This document shows, piece by piece, positions 18,499-25,400 of a stretch of 37,050 nt of DNA. Source of the stretch: Halolactibacillus alkaliphilus (GTDB taxonomy: Bacteria; Bacillota; Bacilli; Bacillales; Amphibacillaceae); contig NZ_FOWN01000027.1 of the NCBI RefSeq assembly GCF_900115465.1, forward strand, positions 1-37,050. The letters are read 5' to 3'. Position 1 is the stretch's first letter; each line of letters begins with the position of its first letter. The notes beneath the pieces were generated by a model that was not told the origin of the DNA, did not search any database, and saw only the letters and a list, made by a program, of their open reading frames with translations. Position numbers and translations under genes: made by a program.

Positions 18499-18834
18499 TT
18501 ATAGGGGGTGAATCTCGATAATATCCTTCAAAAGGATATGATCACATCCTTTTGACGTAGCAATTTCTAATGTTTTCGAATTTAGTAACCGAATGTCTCT
18601 TCCGGATATCTTTAGGTATTGTTTGTTTTTATAATACGTGATGCTAGCTGGAGTATTTAGTGTACATATGACCTTTAATTGTTGATCTAGTATAGATAAT
18701 TGATCGGCTGATAATATTGGCCGACTTCTGGGTTGGGGGGTTAAATCGTGCGCTCTAATACGTGCTTTATGTTCGGGTAAAATCATGCGACTAGACTCCC
18801 ATATTAAGTTGCTGCCCTCAGATAGTTTGTTCAT
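18499..18834 (-). CDS. YolD-like family protein
   Basis: The N-terminal third (IWESSRMILPEHKARIRAHD) resembles the YolD-like family (PF08863), whose members carry a KW/IW..MMLPEH signature. In Bacillus they are typically encoded next to Y-family DNA polymerases (UvrX/YqjW) and are SOS-induced. The rest (LDQQLKVICTLNTPASITYYKNKQY and LKDIIEIHPL) fits the beta-rich remainder of that family. It has 111 aa. AAAGGAG precedes the ATG. Its start overlaps the end of the upstream gene by 17 bases, so the two are translated from one mRNA controlled by the LexA-box promoter at 19214-19257. No polymerase gene is adjacent. Confidence 0.75.
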   Translation of the reverse strand: MNKLSEGSNLIWESSRMILPEHKARIRAHDLTPQPRSRPILSADQLSILDQQLKVICTLNTPASITYYKNKQYLKISGRDIRLLNSKTLEIATSKGCDHILLKDIIEIHPL

Positions 18835-19177
18835 TGTTTTTTTCGTCTCCTTTATATAGATAATACTGCAGATACTTTTCCGTTAAACCTTTTAGTTCTA
18901 TTGGTGTAAATGAAAGATTCTCTTCTTTTATGGGTGTTCTAACTTTATAGGTAACTATTTCAGTTGTCTGCACTATTTTGTCTACTTTCATTTTCGCTTC
19001 TTGATACATTTTCTTTTTAGTTTCTAATAGATCAGCTTGAATGACAGAAATTAAGTCATCAAACCACCTCTCGTACAAATAACCGAATTTGAAACGGTCT
19101 GCTTTCTGTTGGTTAAGGCGACAAACCTTTAAAAGCATGGGTAAAACGATGGCATCTAAAATTAAGTCATTTAACAT
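18818..19177 (-). CDS. Conserved-looking hypothetical protein, first gene of SOS-type operon
   Basis: This 119-aa protein is not recognised. It is soluble, mixed-charge and probably helical: it starts MLNDLILDAIVLPMLLKVC, has WFDDLISVIQADLLETKKKM in the middle and is lysine-rich at the end (LYKGDEKNNEQTI). The QADLLE..K segment suggests a helical bundle. GAGGAG precedes the ATG. It overlaps the yolD-like gene by 17 bases and is the gene closest to the SigA promoter and LexA box, so a DNA-damage-related role is inferred from context only. Confidence 0.7.
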   Translation of the reverse strand: MLNDLILDAIVLPMLLKVCRLNQQKADRFKFGYLYERWFDDLISVIQADLLETKKKMYQEAKMKVDKIVQTTEIVTYKVRTPIKEENLSFTPIELKGLTEKYLQYYLYKGDEKNNEQTI

Positions 19178-19213
19178 CGCTAGGCTCCTCTCGGAATGTT
19201 ACTATTCAATAAA

Positions 19214-19227
19214 CGAACGTACGTTCT
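19214..19227 (-). promoter_or_regulatory. LexA (SOS) box
   Basis: CGAACGTACGTTCT matches the Gram-positive LexA/DinR site CGAACRNRYGTTYC at all but the last base. It lies immediately downstream of the -10 of the promoter for the minus-strand operon, where bound LexA would block initiation. Confidence 0.8.
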
Positions 19228-19228
19228 T

Positions 19229-19257
19229 ATTGTAGTATGATAAAACGGTTTAGTCAA
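19229..19257 (-). promoter_or_regulatory. SigA promoter of the SOS-type operon
   Basis: On the minus strand TTGACT (19257-19252), 17 bases, TACAAT (19234-19229). Confidence 0.75.
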
Positions 19258-19395
19258 GAACTTATGTTTGTTAAAAATGTATTATTACATGCTTATATAA
19301 GAATAAACGGGATATTATAATACATTTGTAGGAGTGTGGAAAGAGAAATGTAAAAAATAAATATTATTTTTGTTCGACTTTTCACATTTTATTCA

Positions 19396-19423
19396 TAGAC
19401 TTTCTCTATTTATATGTTAATAT
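19396..19423 (+). promoter_or_regulatory. Predicted promoter of the lipoprotein gene
   Basis: TAGACT (19396-19401), 16 bases, TAATAT (19418-19423), 50 bases before the start codon. Confidence 0.45.
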
Positions 19424-19472
19424 AGTATGTGAAGCAAGTCACAATACATAGAATATGAGGAGGAGAAAGATT

Positions 19473-20414
19473 ATGAAAAAATTGATGACTTTATTAATGA
19501 TGTTAATGATGGCGACACTACTTGTTGCTTGTGGTGGAGATGACACTGCTGAGGATGCTGGGGAAGATACAGGTTCTGATGCAACATCTGCACCAACAAA
19601 ATCTGATATTACAGACGAGGCTTCTTTACTTGAAGCAGTAGAAAATGGTGGATGGATTGTTATCTTTACAGATGACATGGAAACATCAGAAGAATTAGTT
19701 CTTACACCAGGTGAGCACAATGGCGAACCTGCACGTAAGTTAGCACTTTACACGCAAGATGAGGATCGTGTCATTACTGACCAATTCACATTAACAACAC
19801 CGAAATTAACTGTACAAGGTGAAAACACACGTATCCAAGGTGGTACTGTGAAAGGTGATGTATACGTAGAGGCAAACAACTTCTCAATTCCTGATGGAAC
19901 AATTGATGGTAACTTATACTTCGCTTCAGAAGAATATGAAGCGTCAGCAGATCTTTCAGGTGGTACAGTTACTGGTTCCGTAGAAGTAGCTGGAGCAGAC
20001 GTAACGACTGCACCAACACAATCAAACATTACAGATGAAGCTTCTTTACTTGAAGCAGTAGAAAATGGTGGATGGATTGTTATCTTTACAGATGACATGG
20101 AAACATCAGAAGAATTAGTTCTTACACCAGGTGAACAAAATGGAGAACCAGCACGTAAGTTAGCACTTTACACGCAAGATGAGGATCGTGTGATTACTGA
20201 TCAATACACGTTAACAACACCGAAATTAACTGTACAAGGTGAAAACACGCGTATCCAAGGTGGTACTGTGAAAGGTGATGTATACGTAGAGGCAAACAAC
20301 TTCTCAATTCCTGATGGAACAATTGATGGTAACTTATACTTCGCTTCAGAAGAATATGAAGCGTCAGCAGATCTTTCAGGTGGTACAGTTACTGGTTCAG
20401 TAGAAGTTCAATAA
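19473..20414 (+). CDS. Lipoprotein with two nearly identical tandem modules
   Basis: The signal peptide (MKKLMTLLMMLMMATL) ends in the lipobox LVAC, with C20 as the lipidated residue, so the protein is predicted to be anchored on the outer face of the membrane. The start is the ATG at 19473, 7 bases after AGGAGGAG. The upstream in-frame ATG at 19455 lies in that site. An acidic linker is followed by two copies of a module of about 134 residues. Each module has the order ITDEASLLEAVENGGW, LTPGE.NGEPARKLALYTQD, LTTPKLTVQGENTRIQGGTV, GDVYVEANNFSIPDGTIDG and ASADLSGGTVTGSVEV. The short repeated G-V/I-turn strands suggest a right-handed beta-helix, but function is unknown. Total 313 aa. It stands alone, with promoter and terminator. 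Confidence 0.85.
   Translation: MKKLMTLLMMLMMATLLVACGGDDTAEDAGEDTGSDATSAPTKSDITDEASLLEAVENGGWIVIFTDDMETSEELVLTPGEHNGEPARKLALYTQDEDRVITDQFTLTTPKLTVQGENTRIQGGTVKGDVYVEANNFSIPDGTIDGNLYFASEEYEASADLSGGTVTGSVEVAGADVTTAPTQSNITDEASLLEAVENGGWIVIFTDDMETSEELVLTPGEQNGEPARKLALYTQDEDRVITDQYTLTTPKLTVQGENTRIQGGTVKGDVYVEANNFSIPDGTIDGNLYFASEEYEASADLSGGTVTGSVEVQ
19588..19990 (+). repeat. Tandem module copy 1 in lipoprotein gene
   Basis: Repeats at an offset of exactly 420 bp (140 codons) with 20008-20410. Counting bases in the 360-bp core 19621-19980 against 20041-20400 gives 10 differences, about 97 percent identity. Confidence 0.95.
20008..20410 (+). repeat. Tandem module copy 2 in lipoprotein gene
   Basis: Second copy of the module. 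Several of the differences from copy 1 are silent and a few change residues (for example F to Y in DQFTL/DQYTL). Confidence 0.95.
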
Positions 20415-20428
20415 TTATCTATAAACAA

Positions 20429-20442
20429 CGGTTTTAAAACCG
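20429..20442 (+). repeat. Palindrome after lipoprotein gene
   Basis: CGGTTTTAAAACCG is a perfect 14-base palindrome just before the terminator; role unknown. Confidence 0.5.
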
Positions 20443-20453
20443 AACGTTATAAA

Positions 20454-20488
20454 AGTGTCTGAGATAAAAAATCTCAGGCGCTTTTTTT
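20454..20488 (+). terminator. Terminator after lipoprotein gene
   Basis: 12-bp stem AGTGTCTGAGAT / ATCTCAGGCGCT (two G-U pairs) with an A5 loop and a seven-T tail. Confidence 0.9.
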
Positions 20489-20708
20489 AGTATATTTATA
20501 GATATACGTCATTTTTATTGCGATACAGTAAGAGAGGTGCTTTACTATAAGGATTTTCAACAAATAATTTTTTAAAAGGAAATAAAAATACCAACTTATG
20601 ACGAATTCTATCTATGTACAGAAAAGTAATGAGCCTTAGTATCATGAGAGTAAACCGAACATTTCTATACTGGAAGGTATATAATATTAATTTTTAGATA
20701 ATTTATGC
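20489..20708. other. AT-rich intergenic stretch without recognised content
   Basis: Between the lipoprotein terminator and the serA riboswitch promoter. I see no ORF with a ribosome binding site, no clear promoter and no strong inverted repeat. Confidence 0.5.
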
Positions 20709-20737
20709 TTGATTATTTAAATGTGATTTGTTATATT
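20709..20737 (+). promoter_or_regulatory. Promoter of the riboswitch-serA transcript
   Basis: TTGATT (20709-20714), 17 bases, TATATT (20732-20737). The start point near 20744 is about 35 bases before the riboswitch. Confidence 0.6.
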
Positions 20738-20778
20738 TAATGTGTTCTCAAGTTTTCGAAATAGATTTAATAATCAGG

Positions 20779-20850
20779 TAATACGTAACTGGCGTACACA
20801 GAAGTTACTGTGAGGGAGCGTATTATACATATAGCCGTTCGCCTGGGTGA
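20779..20850 (+). promoter_or_regulatory. ZTP (pfl motif) riboswitch aptamer
   Basis: The conserved parts of the ZTP riboswitch occur in order. P1 is TAATACG (20779-20785) with CGTATTA (20819-20825). The J1/2 consensus ACTGGCG is at 20788-20794. The P2 hairpin is CACAG / CTGTG (20797-20812). GGGAGCG is at 20814-20820. The P3 region CCG..CGCCTGGG is at 20835-20847. GGCG (20791-20794) can pair with CGCC (20840-20843), as in the known pseudoknot. ZTP/ZMP accumulate when 10-formyl-tetrahydrofolate is short. These riboswitches usually turn on one-carbon and purine genes, so control of serine synthesis fits. Confidence 0.85.
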
Positions 20851-20852
20851 GA

Positions 20853-20885
20853 GGTAAAGGAGACATGTTCTCCTTGCCTTTTTCT
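20853..20885 (+). terminator. Riboswitch expression-platform terminator
   Basis: GGTAAAGGAGA / TCTCCTTGCC stem (one bulge, one G-U) with a T5 tract, directly after the aptamer, so ligand binding is expected to prevent premature termination of serA. Confidence 0.8.
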
Positions 20886-20911
20886 ATATTCACATTGTGA
20901 ATATAATCACA
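20885..20911 (+). promoter_or_regulatory. Overlapping palindrome and Crp/Fnr-type site with embedded -10
   Basis: TATATTCAC-ATT-GTGAATATA (20885-20905) is a perfect 9-bp inverted repeat. It overlaps TGTGA-N6-TCACA (20896-20911), an exact match to the Crp/Fnr-family site, including the Fnr site of Bacillus. A consensus TATAAT (20902-20907) lies within it, without a good -35. All of it lies between the riboswitch terminator and the serA ribosome binding site. Confidence 0.5.
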
Positions 20912-20932
20912 CATTAATTAGGAGGTAAAGAC

Positions 20933-22117
20933 ATGAGTAACAAAACAATTATCAAGCCATTAAACGCGATTTCTGACAAGGGGCTCAACTTATTTAAGGA
21001 GGGTTATACTATAGATGAACAGGCAGAGCAGCCTGATGCGGTGATTTTAAGAAGTTATAATATGCATGATATGACATTTCCTGCATCATTAAAAGCCATT
21101 GGCCGCGCCGGAGCTGGTGTAAATAATATTCCGTTAGATGTGTGTACAGAAAAAGGAATCCCTGTATTTAACACACCGGGTGCTAACGCTAATGCGGTAA
21201 AGGAACTTGTGATTACCTCTCTTATTGCTGCTTCACGTCAAATGTTTGATGGTGTCGCTTGGGCAAAAACATTAATTGGTCAAGGGGACGATATACCAAA
21301 GTTAGTTGAAACCGGTAAAAAGCAATTTGTTGGAAAAGAAATTCAAGGGAAAACACTTGGTGTGATTGGCCTTGGTGCCATTGGCGCACGTGTGGCAAAT
21401 GATGCTCTCGAATTAGGTATGGATGTTATCGGATATGATCCGTTTATTTCAGTCGATATGGCTTGGAAACTGTCACGTTCAGTTAAACGTGTCCACAATA
21501 TCGATGAACTATTTAAGGAAGTGGATTATATTAGTATTCACGTACCGCTCATTCCTGAAACTAAAGGGCTCCTTAATAAAGAAGCGTTTGGAAAAATGAA
21601 AGATAACGTCTATATTTTGAACTTTTCTCGTGGTGAGTTAGTAAATGATGACGATATTGCGATGGCATTGGAAGACGGAACAGTCGGTAAGTACATTACA
21701 GATTTTCCGAATAAGAAAACATTAGAAATGACAAATGCTATTTCTATACCTCACCTAGGCGCTTCATCTGAAGAGTCTGAAGAAAACTGTGCAATGATGG
21801 CAGCTGAGGAATTAATGGAGTACCTTGAAACAGGAAACGTTAGAAATTCCGTCAATTTCCCGGATGCTTCACTACCATACCAAGGCCATCCGCGTGTGAC
21901 AGCATTTCACCAAAATGTACCTAAGATGGTCAGTAAAATTACTGCAGAAGTTTCGGATGCAAATTTAAACATTGTTGATATGACAAATAGAAGTTATAAA
22001 GACCATGCTTATACAATTATTGATTTAGAGGGTGACATTTCGGAAACTGATTTCAACGCGCTTGTGGGCCGCCTTGATGCTATTGAGGGCATGATCACAA
22101 CACGTGTGATTAAATAG
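20933..22117 (+). CDS. serA: D-3-phosphoglycerate dehydrogenase (short, ACT-containing form)
   Basis: It oxidises 3-phosphoglycerate with NAD, the first step of serine synthesis. The 394 aa show an N-terminal substrate domain, with GRAGAGVNNIPLD and VFNTPGANANAVKELV. The NAD motif is GVIGLGAIGARVAN. The catalytic arginine is in NFSRGELVNDDD, a downstream acidic position in DGTVGKYITDFPN, and the catalytic histidine in IPHLGASSEESEENCA. A C-terminal ACT domain of about 75 residues (KITAEVSDANLNIVDM to the end) suggests effector binding. GGAGG precedes the ATG. The gene is single: no serC or serB is adjacent. Control by the ZTP riboswitch upstream is predicted. Other 2-hydroxyacid dehydrogenases are possible but the ACT tail favours SerA. 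Confidence 0.9.
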   Translation: MSNKTIIKPLNAISDKGLNLFKEGYTIDEQAEQPDAVILRSYNMHDMTFPASLKAIGRAGAGVNNIPLDVCTEKGIPVFNTPGANANAVKELVITSLIAASRQMFDGVAWAKTLIGQGDDIPKLVETGKKQFVGKEIQGKTLGVIGLGAIGARVANDALELGMDVIGYDPFISVDMAWKLSRSVKRVHNIDELFKEVDYISIHVPLIPETKGLLNKEAFGKMKDNVYILNFSRGELVNDDDIAMALEDGTVGKYITDFPNKKTLEMTNAISIPHLGASSEESEENCAMMAAEELMEYLETGNVRNSVNFPDASLPYQGHPRVTAFHQNVPKMVSKITAEVSDANLNIVDMTNRSYKDHAYTIIDLEGDISETDFNALVGRLDAIEGMITTRVIK

Positions 22118-22187
22118 AGTAATATCGTCAATTTAAACTCTAATGAGTTTTGAAGTGGGGGCTTGTAAAATCCTCTAATTTTTAAAA

Positions 22188-22222
22188 AGAAGTAAAGTGG
22201 CTAATCACTATACTTCTTTTTT
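22188..22222 (+). terminator. Terminator after serA
   Basis: AGAAGTAAAGTG / CACTATACTTCT stem (one mismatch), 6-base loop, T6 tail. Confidence 0.85.
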
Positions 22223-22500
22223 GTTCTATAGTTTTTAATTTTGTAAAAATTTAAATACATAACTAATTACTTGCAATTGTTTTTACTACTAATTTAAACG
22301 TTTGGATATCGTCCGAATGAGCTGAGTAAGTAGGGGAGGTTCTTGAAAAAAAGACTGTTCCAACAGCCACATTGCCAGAGTGATTGACTGCAGTAATCAA
22401 ATGGTTAATATTTTAGCGAATTAAGGTGAAATTTATGTAATGAAAGTAAGCAGGCAACAATTACAGTTTTTAAAACTAAAGGAAATAGTATAGATTGATC
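22223..22500. other. AT-rich intergenic stretch without a recognised gene
   Basis: Lies between the serA terminator and the bidirectional terminator of the convergent SEC-C gene. A GGGGAGG at 22333 is followed only by a 14-codon TTG reading at a poor spacing. I see nothing else that can be supported. Confidence 0.5.
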
Positions 22501-22541
22501 AAAGACAAGTATCCAACGACTATCGCTGGATACTTGTCTTT
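22501..22541 (-). terminator. Terminator of the SEC-C protein gene (convergent with serA)
   Basis: A perfect 15-bp stem (22501-22515 with 22527-22541) and 11-base loop, directly 3' of the minus-strand gene. The reverse direction also shows a T-rich end. Confidence 0.85.
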
Positions 22542-22560
22542 TATGTTTTTCTATCGTGGA

Positions 22561-23703
22561 TTAGCCACAACATTTTTTATGTTTTTTACCACTACCACAT
22601 GGGCAGGGTTCGTTACGACCAACTTTCTTCTGAGATACCGGTGGGTGTGTTGGTTTAATATCTTTTTTTCGTTTATTCCCTTTTAACGCCCATGTATAAA
22701 TAGAATCTTGCGATTCTTGCAACAAGGCGAGTAACCTTTTTTTGTCATCGTCACTTTCAATAGATAAATACTGGTTTAAATAAATGAAGGCAGGGTCAAT
22801 GTCGATAAAGCTGTTAAGTAAAATTAGGCAATCGTCCATATAGCGATTCATTGTGACGTCATCTAATAAGAAGCGCTCTTTAAGATACTTAACTAATCGT
22901 ATCAACTCATCGGTTAAATCCATAAAATCTTCCGTTCCAGCTTGGATTAATTGATCATCTGTAAAACTATGATGTTGTTGATAAATCGATTTTTGTTGTT
23001 CTTTTTTAAGCAAGGTCAGGTTTACCACACGACTATCTATGAAGTCTTGTTCTGTTTCGTTCATATAATCGTAATAGTCTATTGCATCGTGAATCGTTAG
23101 ATTCACTCGAGTAAGATCATAATTAACAATAGGACTTACAAGCTCGAATACAGTTGACTTTGGCATATAGCCGTAATAATACAATAGACCTTGAGTGAGG
23201 CGTATGACCGCGTCATTAATGTCCGCCTGTACTTGCCATTGCGATTGTTCGCAATTAGAAAAATACTCCCGAACATCCTCAGGCATAACAAGACGTGCGT
23301 GGTCATCTTCCTTCACAGCAAAAGTAAGGCCGGTGTAGGTGAAAAAGGCAAGTTTGTGGGCTGTAAATTGGTCAATGTCAAGTGTGTGACCTGATAATAA
23401 TTGTTTTAGTAAAGTTAAACGTTCGTTATCCATCGTCAACAGGAAGCGCGTAACGGCTTTTTCTTGCGCATCCTTTATTCGTTGAATGAGTGGTTGTTTT
23501 GTTAATTTCGAGACGCCTTCAATCTCTATCCATCGTCTAATGGCATCTAAGTCTTTTTTGGTTAGCTGTCCTAATAATGCGGCTTGAGTGAGAATGTCTG
23601 GTTTTTCTTTTAATAGTTTCTTGTATGTTAAGGTGATGTGCTCATTGTTATCTTCACGCTGTGCAACTAAATGGGTGAAAAAATCTGTTAATACGGGTGA
23701 CAT
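22561..23703 (-). CDS. SEC-C domain protein of unknown function
   Basis: The last residues [17 protein letters not shown] are a SEC-C zinc-binding motif like that at the SecA C-terminus and in many stand-alone proteins. The preceding 360 residues are mostly helical. They include an N-terminal region with a Rho-N/SAP-like [16 protein letters not shown] segment, used in several SEC-C proteins of Firmicutes. A run of acidic/aromatic helices follows. No enzyme motif is visible. I place the start at 23703 (MSPVLTDFF, 380 aa), because the GCAGGT site is 7 bases from it and only 1 base from the ATG at 23709. It is monocistronic, with its own promoter and terminator. Confidence 0.85.
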   Translation of the reverse strand: MSPVLTDFFTHLVAQREDNNEHITLTYKKLLKEKPDILTQAALLGQLTKKDLDAIRRWIEIEGVSKLTKQPLIQRIKDAQEKAVTRFLLTMDNERLTLLKQLLSGHTLDIDQFTAHKLAFFTYTGLTFAVKEDDHARLVMPEDVREYFSNCEQSQWQVQADINDAVIRLTQGLLYYYGYMPKSTVFELVSPIVNYDLTRVNLTIHDAIDYYDYMNETEQDFIDSRVVNLTLLKKEQQKSIYQQHHSFTDDQLIQAGTEDFMDLTDELIRLVKYLKERFLLDDVTMNRYMDDCLILLNSFIDIDPAFIYLNQYLSIESDDDKKRLLALLQESQDSIYTWALKGNKRKKDIKPTHPPVSQKKVGRNEPCPCGSGKKHKKCCG

Positions 23704-23767
23704 ATGCATTACCTGCTTTCTATTTAAAAATCATATATAGGAATGAAAAATTTAAACAACACTTTAG

Positions 23768-23797
23768 AATATACACAATATACAGCCTTTATGTCAA
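23768..23797 (-). promoter_or_regulatory. Promoter of the SEC-C protein gene
   Basis: On the minus strand TTGACA (23797-23792), 18 bases, TATATT (23773-23768). Confidence 0.6.
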
Positions 23798-23831
23798 ATA
23801 AGCCATGGATCAAAGCGGTATATTCGCGCAG

Positions 23832-23873
23832 GCATTAAAAAGAACGCAGCACAGGCTACGTTCTTTTTAATGC
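23832..23873 (-). terminator. Terminator of the araC-GH27 unit
   Basis: Perfect 15-bp stem GCATTAAAAAGAACG / CGTTCTTTTTAATGC with a 12-base loop, 130 bases beyond the GH27 stop. The 23874-24004 stretch between the stop and this hairpin holds no recognisable gene. Confidence 0.75.
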
Positions 23874-24004
23874 AATATTTTTCGCATTCAGGCCACATTT
23901 AACTCATCAAAAAATGGACAACCAATAATGGCAGAGGAGAGACCCTCAGTAAATGATGGGTTAAAAGTCACGAAGCTTCTTAAACGAGGTCTTGTATTAT
24001 ACTA

Positions 24005-25300
24005 CTAATATTTAAAGTGTAAACATATCGATGCGTGAGGGCGCAGGTTAAATGATAAGCTTGACTGATCCCCTTTGCTCTTATAACTATCACCAGAAAA
24101 AACATCACGAAATGTGTGGTTATGTTCAATCTCTACAGGTAATATATCAGTCTTTAGTTGGATAGTGTAGTTCGTGTCATGTAAGTTGAATAATGCTATG
24201 TAGCCATCGCCCGTACTTGTCTCAGAATACCAAATCACCTCATCATCTTCTCGGTAGAGTTGGTGCTGATGTTTACCATTTTGGTGCATGTTTAATAGAT
24301 CTTTATTGGTGAGAAGCGACAAAGTAAAAGCGTCGTTATCGCGACACTCACCTCCAAACATTAACGGTGAACGGAAGATGCACCATAGAGTCATCAATGT
24401 CAGCTGTTCATCATGGGTAAAGCGCGTGTAACGGTCACTTGCCCCGCCATCAACTGAGCGAATGCCGATATGACCAAGAGGCAACATATCAGCATCAGGC
24501 CATTGCCCTGGCCCGACATAGTTACTCCACTGATGACAACGGGTAAACATATCTTTTAGTAGTGGCCAAACATCCCAAAAATCATCCGTTATTCGCCACA
24601 TGTTGGCGTTATCAATAAGGGCTTCAGCATCTTCTAGGTGACTTGGCCCAGGAGAAAGCGACAAAACCATGTCTCGTCCCGATTGGTTGATGGCTTGTCT
24701 GATCATTTTAATTTCATCCATATGACTCATTCCATATAGCTTTGAATCAGCGATGTCATCCACTTTTACAAAATCAACGCCCCAAGCTGCATATAAATCA
24801 AAAAGAGAATTATAATAGATTTGTCCTGCTTCAACGTCTGAACGAACACCATACATATCGGTGTTCCAAGGGCAGATGCTGTTTGGCTTGGCGATATCTC
24901 GCGCTGTTAACTTAGAACCTTTAATGGGGCAGTTCTGATGTACGGCTTGCCTTGGTATGCCGCGCATAATATGAATACCAAATTTCAGTCCAAGAGAATG
25001 AATGTAATCGGCTAGCGGTTTAAATCCTTGGTTATTTTTAGCGCTAGGAAAGCGATTAGTCGCTGGTGTAAGTCGCCCGTATGAATCCATTGTTAAGTCA
25101 GCAAATGAACGATAAACAGATGATAAAGCACCTGCTTCGTACCACTGAATATCCACAACGATATATTCATAGCCAGAGGATTTTAAGTGTTCGGAGACGT
25201 AAGAGGCGTTCCCTTTTACTTCTTCTTCTGTCACAGTTGCCCCATAACAATCCCAGCTGTTCCAGCCCATTGGTGGCGTGGTTGCGAGTGTGTCTGTCAT
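24005..25300 (-). CDS. GH27 glycosidase, probable beta-L-arabinopyranosidase
   Basis: The fold and motifs are those of glycoside hydrolase family 27 (retaining, (beta/alpha)8): TPPMGWNSWDCYG at the start, nucleophile D181 in FVKVDDIAD, acid/base D239 or D240 in MWRITDDFW, then a C-terminal beta domain. The sugar-binding YIVVDIQWY has isoleucine (I51) where alpha-galactosidases have the second aspartate of their DDCW motif. The Geobacillus arabinan-system enzyme Abp, a GH27 beta-L-arabinopyranosidase, has isoleucine at that place. With a GH51 arabinofuranosidase next door, the arabinopyranosidase call is preferred over alpha-galactosidase. There is no signal peptide, so it is cytoplasmic. It has 431 aa. 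AAAGGA precedes the ATG. It lies 100 bases downstream of the AraC regulator on the same strand. Confidence 0.8.
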   Translation of the reverse strand: MTDTLATTPPMGWNSWDCYGATVTEEEVKGNASYVSEHLKSSGYEYIVVDIQWYEAGALSSVYRSFADLTMDSYGRLTPATNRFPSAKNNQGFKPLADYIHSLGLKFGIHIMRGIPRQAVHQNCPIKGSKLTARDIAKPNSICPWNTDMYGVRSDVEAGQIYYNSLFDLYAAWGVDFVKVDDIADSKLYGMSHMDEIKMIRQAINQSGRDMVLSLSPGPSHLEDAEALIDNANMWRITDDFWDVWPLLKDMFTRCHQWSNYVGPGQWPDADMLPLGHIGIRSVDGGASDRYTRFTHDEQLTLMTLWCIFRSPLMFGGECRDNDAFTLSLLTNKDLLNMHQNGKHQHQLYREDDEVIWYSETSTGDGYIALFNLHDTNYTIQLKTDILPVEIEHNHTFRDVFSGDSYKSKGDQSSLSFNLRPHASICLHFKY

Positions 25301-25400
25301 AAAATATCATTCCTTTCAGGAGGTGCTATTGATAGTTCTACTTTAGCTTGGTTAAAGAGAGGAATCAATTGTAAATAATCTTGTGATAGGTAATATCTTG

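Noticed and set aside
18430-18504. A 24-codon open tail (LITPGESEGAMTSAVALIYY...) reading + after the membrane protein gene.
   Set aside because: It has no start, follows a stop at 18418 and overlaps the yolD 3' end. It could be a gene remnant, but it is too short to support.
19439-20098. Two antisense readings with similar sequence inside the lipoprotein gene.
   Set aside because: They repeat only because the coding strand is duplicated; there is no start signal and codon use is poor.
22333-22390. A short TTG-initiated peptide after GGGGAGG.
   Set aside because: Only 14 codons, with a 3-base spacing between site and start; no support from composition.
22501-22541. The long perfect 15-bp inverted repeat considered as a CRISPR repeat or attachment site.
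   Set aside because: It occurs once and sits exactly 3' of a gene with T-rich flanks, so a terminator explains it.
23791-23838. A 15-codon ATG reading upstream of the SEC-C gene promoter.
   Set aside because: No ribosome binding site, and it overlaps the promoter and terminator of flanking genes.
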